From Labia minor (Eukaryota > Arthropoda > Insecta > Dermaptera > Spongiphoridae), in the NCBI GenBank assembly GCA_963082975.1, contig OY720345.1:19494491-19558490 (forward strand): 64,000 nucleotides of DNA. The letters run 5' to 3'. The notes under the pieces were generated by a model, which worked only from the letters and a program-made list of their open reading frames with translations, ran no database searches and had not been told where the DNA came from. Positions 34,241 to 46,540 of this stretch are shown one piece after another. Within the stretch, counting starts at the first letter, position 1; each line of letters starts with the position of its first letter. The translations under genes were made by a program, and so were the position numbers.

Positions 34241-34286
34241 CTATATATATTGGATATTTTCTGTCTTCTTGTGAATAAAGATCCAT
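34241..34286 (-). CDS. C2H2 zinc-finger protein, exon 1
   Basis: ATG at 34286-34284 opens MDLYSQEDRKYPIYI plus the first base of a glycine codon, ending at donor G|GTAATT (34240-34239). Joining across the 163-bp intron keeps frame (phase 1) and gives a 250-codon CDS including the stop. Short acidic first exons before a finger array are common in arthropod zinc-finger genes. The exon is too short to stand alone; support is the matching phase plus good donor and acceptor. Confidence 0.6.
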
Positions 34287-34325
34287 TTTTAATTGATTAA
34301 TGTATTATCAATTATATAATATATA

Positions 34326-34412
34326 CTAGGTTATCAGAAAGGGACTTCCGGAAACCTTATATATTTTCACTCTCATCATTGGTAGATGGCGCTGCTGTTA
34401 ATAAATTACATT
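34326..34412. mobile_element. Possible mariner end fragment
   Basis: TAGGTTATCAGAAAGGGACT and GGTAGATGGCGCTGCTGT resemble the terminal and subterminal region of mariner elements. It is cut off by family B sequence at 34416. Confidence 0.35.
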
Positions 34413-34415
34413 TTT

Positions 34416-34840
34416 ACCGACCGACTATAGGAAGGGAAGGTATTATTTTCACATGTGGAGATTTTTACCTCCAAGAATCATCCATTTTGTTAATAGAAAA
34501 AGTATTATTAGCATGATGTCTGTCCGTCTGTCCGTCCGTCCGTCCATTGTGTGTCCGTATAGACGTGTACATCTTGAAATCAAATGAAATATATATTATG
34601 TTATATCCACAGGCCATACTTTTGTCTTTCAGTGCATTAATAGGTACGTTTAAGGGCTGTATGTTTTATTACTATTTTTTTTAATTTATGTTCTTTTAAA
34701 TTTAAATTATTTGAGCGGCGGCTCGATCAACCAGGAATTAATATTATCAGCCAAAACCGATAATTAGGAATATTTTTTTTTAATTACCGAGCGGCGGCTC
34801 GGTGAACCAGGTATATATATATATATATATATAATCACAA
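34416..34840 (-). mobile_element. B fragment (B6) joined to family E termini
   Basis: 34416-34577 is the 3' part of B (ACCGACCGACTATAGG, GTCC repeat). E sequence follows (GGCCATACTTTTGTCTTTCA, CGTTTAAGGGCTGTATGTTT). Then two E ends repeat the hairpin GAGCGGCGGCTCG plus ACCAGG (34725-34742 and 34784-34812); the second, ACCGAGC-GGCG-GCTCGGT, is a perfect stem. Confidence 0.6.
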
Positions 34841-35479
34841 AATGAATGAACTATATTTTAAATAAAACACTTAAAATAATTAGAATTTTATAATAATTAA
34901 AAAAAAAAAATTATGTAAAAATGTTTGTTTTATTTATCGATGATCTTCAAAGACACATCCGGTCAAGTATAAACAAAAAAATGTTGAAGAAAGAAGGTAG
35001 TGGCTAGTGGTTGAGGGAGGAAAAAAATCCATGAAACAGAGACACAGGTAAGGAAATTTATATAGACCTAGAACAACAACTAAGCCTGTTGCGCTTACAC
35101 CTACATATTATCAGAAGACATTTTATTCTCATTTGTATATACATTGGTTCTTAAATATTTATTATTATCGATTAAACCTTCTCTTCTTTTTTACAATTAC
35201 ACCTTAAATATATAAGTAGTCGTGAGTTATTACGAATACGAAGAGCAAACTCAACAAAATGTGTTTCAAGAAAATTTTTATAAATTCTAAAATATAGTTA
35301 TGATGTGTTCGCCCTTCTATTTCATTAAAAATGCAGAAGAATGGTGTCAAGTTTGTTGCGAATGGAAAACTTTTCTTTTTCCATTTTTTTGTGAATCCAT
35401 CTTATGTTAAATTCGCCCTTTCTTATATTTAAAAAATATATTTTTTATAGTTATTGTTACATCTTTAAAGATAATAAAC
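34841..35479. other. AT-rich spacer
   Basis: No gene or repeat recognised. Confidence 0.45.
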
Positions 35480-36000
35480 ACCTATTATATCTTATCTTAT
35501 TATACTAGCAAAAATTGTATATATATATTTGTATTTTTGATATATTAAACCGCTCGAAAGATTTTTTCGAAATTCACACGATAGATAATATTTAGGAAAA
35601 TCGATCTGTATTGGTTTCAACCAAAAATCATCTTTGCTAGGTTTTTCTTAATTTAAAATAGTAATTTTAAATGTCGTCAGCAACTACGTCAGACAACGCT
35701 TCCTTAAATACAAAATATTATAAATAAAATAAAATTATAAAAATATTTATTTTAATAATATTTTTTAATTAAATTACGAAATATATATTATGTTATATCC
35801 ACAAGCCATACTTTTCTGCCTTTCAGAGCAATAATACCTACGTTTAAGGGCTGGATGTTTTATCACTATTTTTTTTTAATTTATGTTCTTTTGAATTATT
35901 TGAAATTGTTTTATATATTATGTCGTTTATTTATTTTAAATAATAATTTTAATCTTAAATATTCATAGTTCACATAAGCAATAATTTTTAAAAAAGTACC
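35480..36000 (-). mobile_element. Family E element, copy E3
   Basis: Inverted relative to 21842-22400: TTATTATACTAGCAAAAATT, TTTTTCTTAATTTAAAATAG, GTTATATCCACAAGCCATAC, AATATTCATAGTTCACATAA. Its middle matches the tail block of family B (TATTGGTTT, TCATCTTT, TTTTTCTTAATTTAAAAT). Confidence 0.7.
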
Positions 36001-36786
36001 AAAAAAAGATTCAAGTACTACGTAGTACATAAAAATGTAAACAGTTTAATGCTTAATTTATAATTATATCAAGGTCTTTTCAATTATATCTTTAAAGTTA
36101 TTATTATATCAATTGGAAATCAAAAATAATATTATTATTTGTTATATTATAATAAGAAATATTTAATAGTGAATTTTATAGTATCATTAATAATTTTTTT
36201 TTTACTAAAATAAAGAAAGAAGGTCAAAATCCTAAAATAATATAATAAAGATGTCAAATGTTTCCCTTTCTCTTTTTTCACTCTCTCTCTCTCTCTTTCT
36301 GTTTTTTTATAGTATAGAACTTAATAGGTTACACTAACTTAATAGAATCTAATGAATATTGCTAGACTAAGTCAATAAGAGTTCTTAAAAATTATCTATT
36401 TAAAAAAACCAAAGTAAAGATTGAAAGGAATAATTGTACTAATCATTCAATTTACCTGGTCGTAGTAACCGGTTATTCGGATCTCTTCTTTATCAGCCAG
36501 TGCTTTTTCATTGAGCAATTTACAAAGAAACTATTCCCCCCCCCCCCCGCCATTTTATAATTGGTTTAGATTGAATCCTAATCAAAATAAGAATAAATTA
36601 AAATGTATCGAAGAACGAATTGTTTAGAAGTATTTTTATAAGTAAATTTATATACTTATAATTTTCAGTTCAAATTATTTTTTACATATACTAACAGCTG
36701 TTAAGAAATACTTTTTCATTTATAAATATTTTATAATTCCAGAATAGAATTTTTGGAGAGAGAGAGTTATTATATTATAATAATAT
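36001..36786. other. AT-rich spacer
   Basis: Perfect palindrome GTACTACGTAGTAC (about 36025-36038), CT microsatellite (36280-36300), poly-C (36537-36548). No gene. Confidence 0.45.
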
Positions 36787-37646
36787 ACCAGGTGTAGAAG
36801 TATGAAACCGAAATTCCCTTATAGATGGTGCTAGCTATCAGTTTAAAGACCATAAGACCGCTTCTGCAGCTCCATCTTCTCCCTCTAACAGCTGAAGAAG
36901 TTTGTTAACACACAATAACTTAAGTTTCATACACCGGTATAATTTTCTATAACCTCAAACATGTCGAGTTTTGTGCCTACGAACTATAATTCGCGGATAG
37001 CATTGGTTTTCTGCTATCATTCGAAGAAAACTGCTGACGAATCGCATAGAATGCTTGTCGAAGCATACGGTGAACATGCTCTTAAAAAAATTTAAAAGTA
37101 GTGATTTTGACGGGGGAAACGAGGAGCGAGGAAAACCACCGAAAAAGAGTATAATTTATTATGAGCTAATAAAAAACCTAAAAAGTGGATCGTTACCAAC
37201 AACAAATGATCGATTTGAATCGAGTAATACGTGAAAAACGACCAGAATATGCAAAAGGCAACATAAAGTCATTGTACTTCATGATAAAGCCCCCAACATA
37301 CTACAAAACCGGTTACGGATACGATCGAGGCGTTCCAATGGAAAGTACTAGCTCATGCGGCTTATTCTCCAGACTTGGCTCCGTCTGATTACCATCTATT
37401 CCTGCATGGGACATGCACTTGCCGAAAAACACTTCGTATGAAAATTTACGAAAATAGCTTGACAACTGGTTCGCTTCAAAGGAATATTTTTTTTTTGGCG
37501 TGACATTCATAACCTGCCAAAGAGTTGAGGAAAAATGTATAAATTCCAATAGAGACAATTTTGAATAAAATATTTTTTATAATTTTCAAATAACAGAAGT
37601 GCAATTTTTACAAAAAAAAATTCCGATTTCATAATTCTACACCTGG
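36787..37646 (+). mobile_element. Mariner transposon, mauritiana/rosa-like, internally deleted
   Basis: Ends CCAGGTGTAGAAGTATGAAA and its mirror closely resemble Mos1-type mariner ends. Transposase pieces follow in order: SHRMLVEAYGEHAL after MSSFVPTNYNSR (36961-37085), GKPPKKSIIYYELIK, then 37180-37260 with RYQQQMIDLNRVIREKRPEY, and a tail with MGHALAEKH. The central region between the DNA-binding domain and the GVIYYELL block is missing, and frames are broken. Full-length relatives are about 1.3 kb. Dead copy. Confidence 0.85.
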
Positions 37647-37735
37647 AATATATGAATCGTTGAACCTGTCAAATAATAGATGACCAGAGTAAACACAGAC
37701 AAATATAATATAATATGCATAGTGAATGGTGGTAG

Positions 37736-38002
37736 CAGTGGCGTAAATAGGGCGCCAAATTTAGGGGGCGCAAAATTAGGGAAGCCAATTTGGAACAAAA
37801 GAAGAATTAATATTTAAAGTTAAACTGTATTTTGTGTAAGTCAATAAATATTATTTATACGCTTATTAAAATCTGTTAAACCTGTTTTGTTATTCGTCAT
37901 TAATATTCTTTAAAAAAATTAAATTACTTATATATACGAAAGGGGGCGCTGATTTCTCAGTTCCCCCCCCCCCAGGCGCAAGAACCTCACGGTACGCCAC
38001 TG
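37736..38002. mobile_element. hAT-type MITE 1
   Basis: CAGTGGCGTA and TACGCCACTG ends are flanked by a perfect 8-bp target duplication GGTGGTAG (37728-37735 and 38003-38010), diagnostic of hAT. 267 bp, no coding capacity; subterminal GGGCGCC/GGGGGCGC runs. Confidence 0.88.
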
Positions 38003-38029
38003 GGTGGTAGATGGTTTGGTGGTTGATGG

Positions 38030-38480
38030 TGGTGTCATTCATTCATCCTCCATCTATGAAGATTTCCAGTTCCAGTTCCAATTGCGCATTATTGCATCGA
38101 TTCATCCCTTTCCGTACCTTCTCACAAACCCTTTGTGTGTTTGTGTGTGTATGTTTGAGAGTGTGTGGGAATAAGTACGGGGTAGGATAGAAAGTCAGAG
38201 CGAGGATAGATGTGGGGGGTGTAGAGAGGTGAATTGAAGTAAGTGGGTGCGTCATCGCTTGGGGAGCCAATCATAGGCAAAGGGCGCATTGACGTCAACC
38301 GACGGCCGTCGACAATCTCAATGGAGGGGCTGTCCATTCATGCTCTGTTCAACTCGGCGCCACTTGACACCCTTACAATTAATATATACTGACTGGATGT
38401 CCTCCTCAGGCATCCCCCAATTTCCTTCCAATCACCACCACCAACACCTTTCAGTCCACCAAAAATGCTTAAAACAAAAA
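38030..38480. promoter_or_regulatory. Promoter-like GC-richer island
   Basis: Contains a GT-rich stretch (38132-38166), CCAAT within GGAGCCAATCATAGG (38265-38277), palindromic TGACGTCA (38290-38297) and palindrome CGACGGCCGTCG (38300-38311). Open frames on both strands show no recognisable domain. Probably a promoter or 5' exon of an unidentified gene. Confidence 0.35.
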
Positions 38481-39082
38481 TCTAAAGTCATTTTTTTTCA
38501 ATTAAAGTTAATTAATTAATTTATTAATTATTAAATGATTAACACTAATATATAATTTCATTTGATTTCATATATGTACATCAATTTATATCTTAGAAAT
38601 ATAAAATATAATTATCAATCGCTATATATATATATATATATATACATTTTTATTATACGAATTACTATCAATGTATTTATATTATGAAGTATCATTCATT
38701 CAATCTATTATTTAGATTTATATAATTTATCTTATTATATAAAATTATTAATTAAATTGTAATAGGAAATATATCATGATATTTTTTCTTGAAAAAAAAA
38801 AAATTATTAAATTCTTAAAATAATTACAAATTAATTGCTGAATATTTTGAAAATATTAAACGAGTAGGTCAGGCGTAAATAACAACAACAAAATGATTTG
38901 TTATTTTGAAAAATAATAAAAGAAAAGGTTAAATTAAAAATAAAAAATTGTTATTACACAAGAATAAATCGTATACTATTTAATAAGTTTTAATTAGTTT
39001 ATAATTAATATAAATACCCCCTCCCCTTTTTTTCTATTTTTTATAATTATTTTTATTTTCTTTCCAATAAGTAACAGATTAT
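38481..39082. other. AT-rich spacer
   Basis: TA run (38622-38644). No gene. Confidence 0.5.
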
Positions 39083-39348
39083 CAGTGATGTATTGGTAAA
39101 ATAAGAAATAAGGGAACGCATAGTGGGAGCAAAAAGTTCTATTTTCAGCAAACTATTTTTTTCCATATAAGTTTTTATTTTTTTTTTATTCTTACTATAC
39201 AAAATATTAACGAACACAAAAAAATAAATTCTAACAGTAATATTAAGTGGGAGTTGTTGAGACATGAAAAAGTACTGGAACGCGATCCGGTTCTGAAAAA
39301 AGGAAAGGGAACGTCATTCCCCCGCGTTCCCCTCCCAATACACCATTG
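39083..39348. mobile_element. hAT-type MITE 2
   Basis: Ends CAGTGATGTATTGG and CCAATACACCATTG, with 8-bp target duplication CAGATTAT (39075-39082 and 39349-39356). Subterminal GGGAACG occurs in both directions. 266 bp, non-coding. Its ends differ from MITE 1, so it is a separate hAT family. Confidence 0.88.
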
Positions 39349-40716
39349 CAGATTATTCAGATTTTATTTCGCATTTTTTTCATATTTTACTAATAATAAA
39401 AATTTAATCTTTAGATAAATTCTTTTTAGTACAAAATACTTAATAATATATTGTTATACATTATTATAATTAATTATTATTAAAGATATAAACTCGATAA
39501 AAATGATCAATAATATCTTGTATTATGTATTTAGTCAAATATATATATATTTATTTATTTATAACCATAAATTTAATAATTTAATAAATAAGTAAATTGA
39601 ATTGTAGTTGTATAAAAAATGGACTAGATAAAATAATATTAATAAAAATAATAATGATATGTCTACACTAAATACATTAAAAATATAAGAAATAAATATT
39701 TTGAATTTAACTTATTTAATTATATGGCTATTTAGAATTATTTTTATTTAAAATTGTCAATTTATCTAAAAGTTAATGATAATTATAATAAGGATTCTTT
39801 CATAAGTTATTCATTTAAGAAATGAATCAGGATGTTATAGGGGTAGATATTATTTATTATTATTATATATTCAAATATTTAAAAATATGTAGTTAATTTC
39901 ATAAAAAATAAATTATTAAATAATAGACGAATCTGTTGCAAACGGTGTTTGCAATTTAAATTTAAACTGAATTTGTATCTAACTTCATAATGTTACAGAT
40001 ATAACATACATACACACATACGCCGAAAATTATGTATTTAGTTGGATATTAAAGCAAAGTTGTAATTAAAAAAAAAATTTTTCAATGTTTGTTTTTAATT
40101 TTTTAATATTTTTCTGTCATTTTATTATTAATTGATACTTAAGAAATTATTTATTTATACTATATATTATATTTTCTAAATTCTCAATTGTAAACTATTA
40201 ATATTATATTTTCTCTTTTGGTACTTTTTCTAAAATTTCTGGATGTAATTTCTTAATAATTTTTAATAATTTTTTTGACAAAAATTTCTATTACAATTTT
40301 TTGTTTTAGTTTATTAAATTCTTTTAATAAGAAATAAATTTAAATTCATAAAGAAAAAAAATTCAACATTCAAGTATAATTATAGTTATAAAAATATTAA
40401 TTTACTATTTTTTAAGACATTAATTATCAAATTATAATCAAATGGATAAAAATATAGAAGTAATGAGTCATTTATGATTATTATTAAAATTATGTATTAA
40501 ATATTATAAGAGAAAGAAATTTTTTTTTTAATTTTTTTAATTTGTAATTTATATGTTGCCATTAAAGTGTGAAATTTATTATTTCATAGAGAAGGTTAGT
40601 TAAAGTAATTATTATTTTCTATAATCTATAGAATGAGGATTGTTTAATCATTAAAGTATGAAATAAGTATAATATGTATTTTTCAAGGGATTTTAGTCAT
40701 TTATCATAAATTAATA
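39349..40716. other. AT-rich spacer
   Basis: No gene, RNA or recognisable repeat. Confidence 0.5.
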
Positions 40717-41207
40717 GGAGGGTAGGTCAATAAGTCCGTGATTTTTGAATTTCCCCTCATTTAAATACAATGGCAACACATCTCGTGTCAGCAGGCAACT
40801 TCAGCTGACTCCTGACGAAATTTGAACCAGCCGGGTCTTTCGTTTTTGTTTGACATTCATTAATAGCAGATTACCTCGTGATTGAAGTGAATTTCCCTGA
40901 AAATATGAATTGGTCCCTCATCTGCCCTATTCTCCGGAACTAGCCCCGAGTGACTATTTCTCCTTCCAAACCTGAAGAAATGGCTCTGCGGAAAAAGATT
41001 TAACTCCAACGATAAAATCATCTCACAATCAAATACCAATTTTGATGTCTTCGACAAAAATTATTTTATGAAAGGGATAAAAAAAATTGGACAAACATTG
41101 GTCGAAGAGTATAGAGCTCAAAGGAGACTACGTTGAAAAATAAAATAATTTTTTATCCAAAAACCCGTATTTCATTCAAAAAGTCACGGACTATTGACCT
41201 CCCCTCG
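40717..41207 (+). mobile_element. Mariner-type element, deletion derivative 1
   Basis: Ends GGAGGGTAGGTCAATAAGTC and the mirrored GACTATTGACCTCCCCTCG lie between TA dinucleotides (40715-40716 and 41208-41209). Transposase C-terminal blocks remain in broken frames: LPYSPELAPSDYFSFQT and IELKGDYVEK. The N-terminal and central parts are deleted. Same family as 53126-53615. Confidence 0.8.
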
Positions 41208-41922
41208 TATATAAAATTACTTTGATATTGTGTATTTTTCACTTTAATTAATAAGTCAGTTAAAGAATAAATTTCATACTTAACCTAATTAATGAAATAA
41301 CATCTGAAAATAAAAAAATAAACCTTTGCAAAGTTATTTTATAAATTAATTATACATAAATCCTTCGAAATATATAATTTATCCCTATTGCAGATGATTA
41401 ATTGATAAATAATAATAAGGAAAAGTTGTTAATGATCATAAATTAAAATTAAACAGAAAGGAAAAAAAAATTGTTGCAGAAATAGTATATTTAAATACCC
41501 TTATCAAAGGAATACATTAAGTTTAAAATTTATCCATCATCCTTTTCTGGTACCTTTCCATTATATGCCTTAGGATAATTAAGAAGAAAGGGAGCGTTGA
41601 GGAAACTATTCCAATAATATTTTTCCTTTCTGCTAACTAATGTTAGTAATACCATCAATAATATATGATATCTTCTGCTTTTCCTTAATATTTATCAATT
41701 AATATTTATCCGCAATAAGGATAAAAAGTATTTTTGGGGATTTAAGCTATTTATGAGTAATTAATTTAATCTGATGATAGAAATTGATAGGATTCCCTTT
41801 CAAAAATTATACTGAAAAGAGGATTTTGACATTTTAATAATATATTCAAATATTTTGCAACATCTATATAACAGTCTATAATTTGACATCATTTTTTTTA
41901 CATTCAAGAGTCTTTCCTTTTT
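41208..41922. other. AT-rich spacer
   Basis: Nothing recognised. Confidence 0.5.
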
Positions 41923-42518
41923 ACTATCTCGCCAGAGATAGTATTGCGATCATGAAAATTTTCGATGTTGAGATTTTGATGTTTTTATACGTTTTGAAGG
42001 TTTCTGAATCATTTTCACTAAGGTTGAGAAAAATGTCTGTGTGTGTGTGTATGTGTGTATGTATGTAGACAAGATTACGCAAAAACGGTTTGAGCTAGAA
42101 TGATGAAATTTGGTACATGGACATTATTCAAAATTCAAAATTTCTATCAACTTTTGAGAAATGTAGCTCAACCGGAAGAGGGTCATTACCTACAACGTTT
42201 TGATTTTTTTTCCTCTAAAGAGACCGTAAAAATAAAAATATATGTTTGATAATTTTTCAGATGATTAATAATAGTATAAAACTGCTATATATAGAATTTC
42301 AGCTTGATTGAATTGCTGAAAGTACCAGAATTAATTTTTTAACACTGCAAATCTCACGCGCCAACACGTGCCATGGTGCCATCAATAAAAAGCCAAACAT
42401 GCGCTGGTTTAATATTTATTATTTATAATTTATAATTAATTAAATTTAATTTAAATATAATATATTATGTTATTTAATCCAATTCAAATTGCGAGATAGT
42501 CGAGTGGAGACACTCCAG
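41923..42518 (-). mobile_element. Family A element, copy A6
   Basis: Full length, reverse orientation: ACTATCTCGCCAGAGATAGT at the left and GCGAGATAGTCGAGTGGAGA plus CACTCCAG at the right. GT microsatellite (42037-42066). Good reference copy of about 596 bp. Confidence 0.9.
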
Positions 42519-43580
42519 CTAATTCTTATTTTTGAATTAGTCTGCCCTTTCGCAAATTCCTTTTTATCTTTATTTAAAATATTTTAAATATTTTATGAAA
42601 CAACTTTTTTGATATATTTCTTCAATTCATCTGTTTTTCATTTATTTATTTACTTTTTTTTCCAATCGAAAATTCTAATTTATTTTCAATTAGTGTTTCC
42701 AATTATATGCATTCGTCAGGAATTGTTTAAATTTCTTTTAATAATTCATTTATTTCAATCTTAAAACGAAAAATACATTCTTAAGGGAATAAAGAATAAA
42801 TCAAAATTCTCATTTTCTCATTTTAGTCAGTCTTCGCATTTTTTTGAATTTAGTTAATAAATTATTATTAATCAATTATTAATTAATTATTATTAATCAG
42901 TTAAACATTAATTAATTTTTCATTGTTAATTGCTTAGCTCATTAATTAATTGTTGTAAATTAATTATTTGGCTAATTAATTAATTATTGTAAGTTAATTA
43001 TTTGCCTAATTAATTATTAATTACTTGTCCAATTAACTATTAATTAAATATTTATTAATGATTATTACTTATTGAGTTAATCAATGAATTAAAATTAATT
43101 AATTAGTTCATTAATTGATCATTGTTAATCAATTAGTTGATTATTTAATTTTAAAAATCGGAGATGTTCAAGGCGGACCAGCGTTAATTGAAAATATTGA
43201 AAATAAAAAATAAATTTTCAACCTTAAATATAATTATAAAAACATTTACTTAGTATCTGAAATTAATATCAATTTAGGTATAGCTATATATTTGGAATTA
43301 TAATTTAATTAAATTGTTGAAATAATTAAAAAAATGTATAACTTAATTATTAATAATTATTTTATGTATCTATTACATGTATCATATATTAACAAAAATA
43401 TTTTGAAAATAAAAGTAAGTAAATAAATATGTATAAAAACATAAATATATTAGTGAGAGCTTATAAACATGACGCAATAAGCACACATGAGACATCGTTG
43501 AGTAGGAGGTCACTAATAAAGGTAGATGGTGATTTTTATATAATATACAAGTAAATAATATATTATGATAGTTATTCGAA
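42519..43580. other. AT-rich spacer, TTAATTA-rich
   Basis: 42860-43140 is built from irregular TTAATTAATTATT units. No gene. Confidence 0.5.
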
Positions 43581-43584
43581 CATA

Positions 43585-44165
43585 GACAGAAGTACCGAGA
43601 CCCCGAGCATTAGCTCGGTAATTAAGTTAAAAAAAAATAATTCATTATTATTGGGTCTGGCTGGTAATATTAATACCTGGTTCTCGCTCGACCCTTTAAA
43701 AAAATATTGATATACAATTATTTAATTATTTATTACAATTATTAAATGATGCATCATTGCATCAATCTGATTAAAATGAATGGAACTGGGGTCCTCAATA
43801 ATAATACCTGATTCACCGAATCGCCATTCAAATAATAACATACAAATAGAAAAGCAGGCGTGTTGATATAAAATATATACCTGAGACACCGAACTATCGC
43901 TCGACCCTTTAACCAATTTATACAATTTATTTTTATATACTTTAAAAATTTTACAATTTTTTAATTATTTATTATAATTGCTAAATGGGATTTCTAAAAA
44001 TGACCCATTCAAAATTTGTTTTCTAAAATGTTTCAAATTAATTAAAATAAATTGATTTTCATTTCACACCGAGCTATCGCTCGACCCTTTAACAAATTTA
44101 TACAATTTATTATTATATACTTTAAAAATTTTACAATTTTCAACGAACTTTTAGTTCGTTTATAA
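43585..44165. repeat. Cluster of E-type hairpin ends with a tandem unit
   Basis: CCCCGAGCATTAGCTCGGT (43600-43619), ACCTGGTTCTCGCTCGACCC (43675-43694), ACCTGATTCACCGAATCG (43807-43824) and ACCGAACTATCGCTCGACCC (43897-43916) resemble E termini. The unit CGAGCTATCGCTCGACCC plus AACAAATTTATACAATTTAT occurs twice, near 43898 and 44073. It ends in hairpin ACGAACT-TTT-AGTTCGT (44143-44160). Confidence 0.5.
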
Positions 44166-44189
44166 AATCTATATATCTGTGTGTCTGTC

Positions 44190-45149
44190 GCCAAAAATTA
44201 AACAGAATTAGTTTAGAATAGATTACATTTAATTATAAAAATAATTAAATTATGTTAAAAATAATAATAAAAATTATAAAATAAAGTTAATAGAATCAAA
44301 AATAATATTTTTCAATGAATATATTTTATCCGAACATTTTCTATAAACAGTTAGAATTAAAATTAATTAAATAAATATGTTTTTTTTGTATTATATCCAT
44401 TATAAAATTTCCTTAGGGAGGATTTTAGACCCAAAATAAAAATATTCCATATACTTGAATACAAATACCAAATTTTATCTACAATCGTCTATCAAATAGT
44501 TACATAATTAATAATTATAAATAATGTTTCAAAAATATATTACTGATATTTTCAATATGTTGTAGCAATGATCAGAATATCATTAAAAATACATTGATTA
44601 ATTCATTTAATAATTTTGTTGCTAAATACCATATTTTTTTCCCTCTCGATAAAAATAAAATAAAAAATAATTCATCAAAAGCTCCTCTAATTATTATATA
44701 CTTTTTCGTGTTTTCTTTCAAAAATTACCTCAACTTGTACAATCATCATAAAATTTCTTTTCTAGAAGCTATGATTTTTTGCAACCAACCAACATTCATT
44801 AAGGATCCAGTTCTACGGTGTGTAGAAAATCAATTTAGAATGGTAATTCGTTGAATTTGACCATCACTTTCATCGACTTTTGGCACAATGATTTACCTTT
44901 ATAAATAAATAATAATAGATTCATTAAAAACATTGTCATATTTAAACTAAACGTCAGATTGTCTTGAGATTTTATTTGAAAGTTAGAAGTACTAGATTAA
45001 CTCTATGAAGAATTCTTATAGAGAAGGATGTGGTAAGTATTACGATTACTACATCAATATTCATAAGTTTAGTAAATCTACTATGATGTATGCCTAAATA
45101 TAAATGATTCTTATTAATATTTAAATTATTTCTGTTTTTTATTATTTTA
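44190..45149. repeat. Dispersed repeat F, copy 2 (left part) and AT-rich flank
   Basis: 44210-44525 matches 2900-3155 (TTATATCCATTATAAAATTT, CTACAATCGTCTATCAAATA). 44526-45149 has no recognised feature. The right part of the copy continues at 45755-45830. Confidence 0.5.
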
Positions 45150-45912
45150 ACCGACTGACGATAGGAAGGGACGGTATTGTTTTCACACCTAATTTCACAT
45201 GTGGAGATTATTACATATATTCGCGAATCATGCATTTCGTTAACAGAAAAAAGTATTTTTAGATTGATGTCTGTCCGTCCGTTGTGTGTCCGTATAGACG
45301 AATATAGCTTGAACGGCTCAACAGATTTTGATAAAATTTGGTATATTTACTTAATGCATCAGTAGCATGAATTCATCAACTTTTGGTGTATATCCGGAAT
45401 TGGTAGTTTACAAAGTATTAATTTTATATTCATTTTCGGAAAATATTTCATTTAAAATATTCTTATTCTTAAAGTGCCGTCTCCGTTTCAGAGTTTGGCT
45501 ATCATCATGACTAGCCATGATAATTTTTCTTGGGAATGTTAATGCGGTGGTTTCCCGTTGCCTTCCGCATGTATAGAACCAGGAACTGACAGTTCCTGGA
45601 GCCGGAGGCAGCTGATGTTAAATTGAATTTTATTAGAAAAATTTGTTCTTAGTTGGAATCGAACGCCGACTTCTTGTGTAGAAAATTGTTATGCTACACG
45701 CTCGGCTAGCTGCCTCCTATATTTAAAATATATTAGTAATTAATAATTGAAAAATTAAACTAAAAATAAAAGCCAAGATAATATAATTTAGTCATTTTAA
45801 TTCAAGTTTTAAAAATATATATTTTTTTTTGATACTTAATATAATATATAATGTTGTTTGGAAATTAATTTATTCGGTTTTAGACGGTTCAGTGCCTGGC
45901 CACAGCTCATTT
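45150..45912 (-). mobile_element. Family B element, copy B7, containing a SINE
   Basis: Left part 45150-45410 (ACCGACTGACGATAGG, GTCC repeat, GGTATATTTACTTAATGCAT). The 5' terminus reappears at 45845-45912 (GGAAATTAATTTATTCGG, GTGCCTGGCCACAG). The interval holds a SINE and a short F-like segment. Confidence 0.65.
45461..45720 (-). mobile_element. tRNA-derived SINE (SINE-2)
   Basis: Minus strand. A-box-like TAGCCGAGCGTG and B-box GTTCGATTCC lie in the head near 45645-45718. A body follows with GGAAGGCAACGGGAAACCAC, a motif I recall from other arthropod SINEs. An 11-bp target duplication, ATTTAAAATAT, flanks it (45450-45460 and 45721-45731). Confidence 0.8.
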
Positions 45913-46540
45913 TTAATAAAATATTCCAACATGTTGTTGTTATCTATTAATTTAATACTAAAATGCGGATAATTTTTTTTCTCAGTTTCTTTAGCATTTT
46001 ATAGATAAGAAATAGAATAGATTGTTTCTTTATTTATAATTATTAATACAATATTTTTAAATTGGAGCAATGCGTGACAATTTTGATGGGTCGGGTGGAG
46101 TAGAGTGGAGCGGGGAACTCTCTCTTTCTCTCTCTTTCTATTCTATTTTATTTATATGAATTGAAAATAAAGAAATATTCATATCCCGATTTGAAGTCAA
46201 GGTTTCTTAAAGTGTAAAGTGAAAGGAGAAGAGAAGGGTTGTGTCTCGGATGGGTGACGTTATACTCATAATAATAATCTCTCTCTCTCTCTCTCCTTTG
46301 CTTCCCTCCCATTTAAAACAAAACATTCTGTTTATCAAATAAGGATTCTATTATTTTTCTATTATTTAAATAAGTATGAACTAATATTTAATTATATTTT
46401 CTTTAAGTATTTAAAAATTGATTTCAATGTTATAACAATATAAAGTAGATTAGATTTAGTTTCAAGGTTGTGGCCTTATCGGTAATAATTAAGTATTATA
46501 TATACTTTCATAAAATAAAATGTTTTCTTTAATTATTGGG
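45913..46540. other. AT-rich spacer with CT tracts
   Basis: CT microsatellites at 46120-46140 and 46278-46296; GC-richer strip 46080-46120. No gene. Confidence 0.45.
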
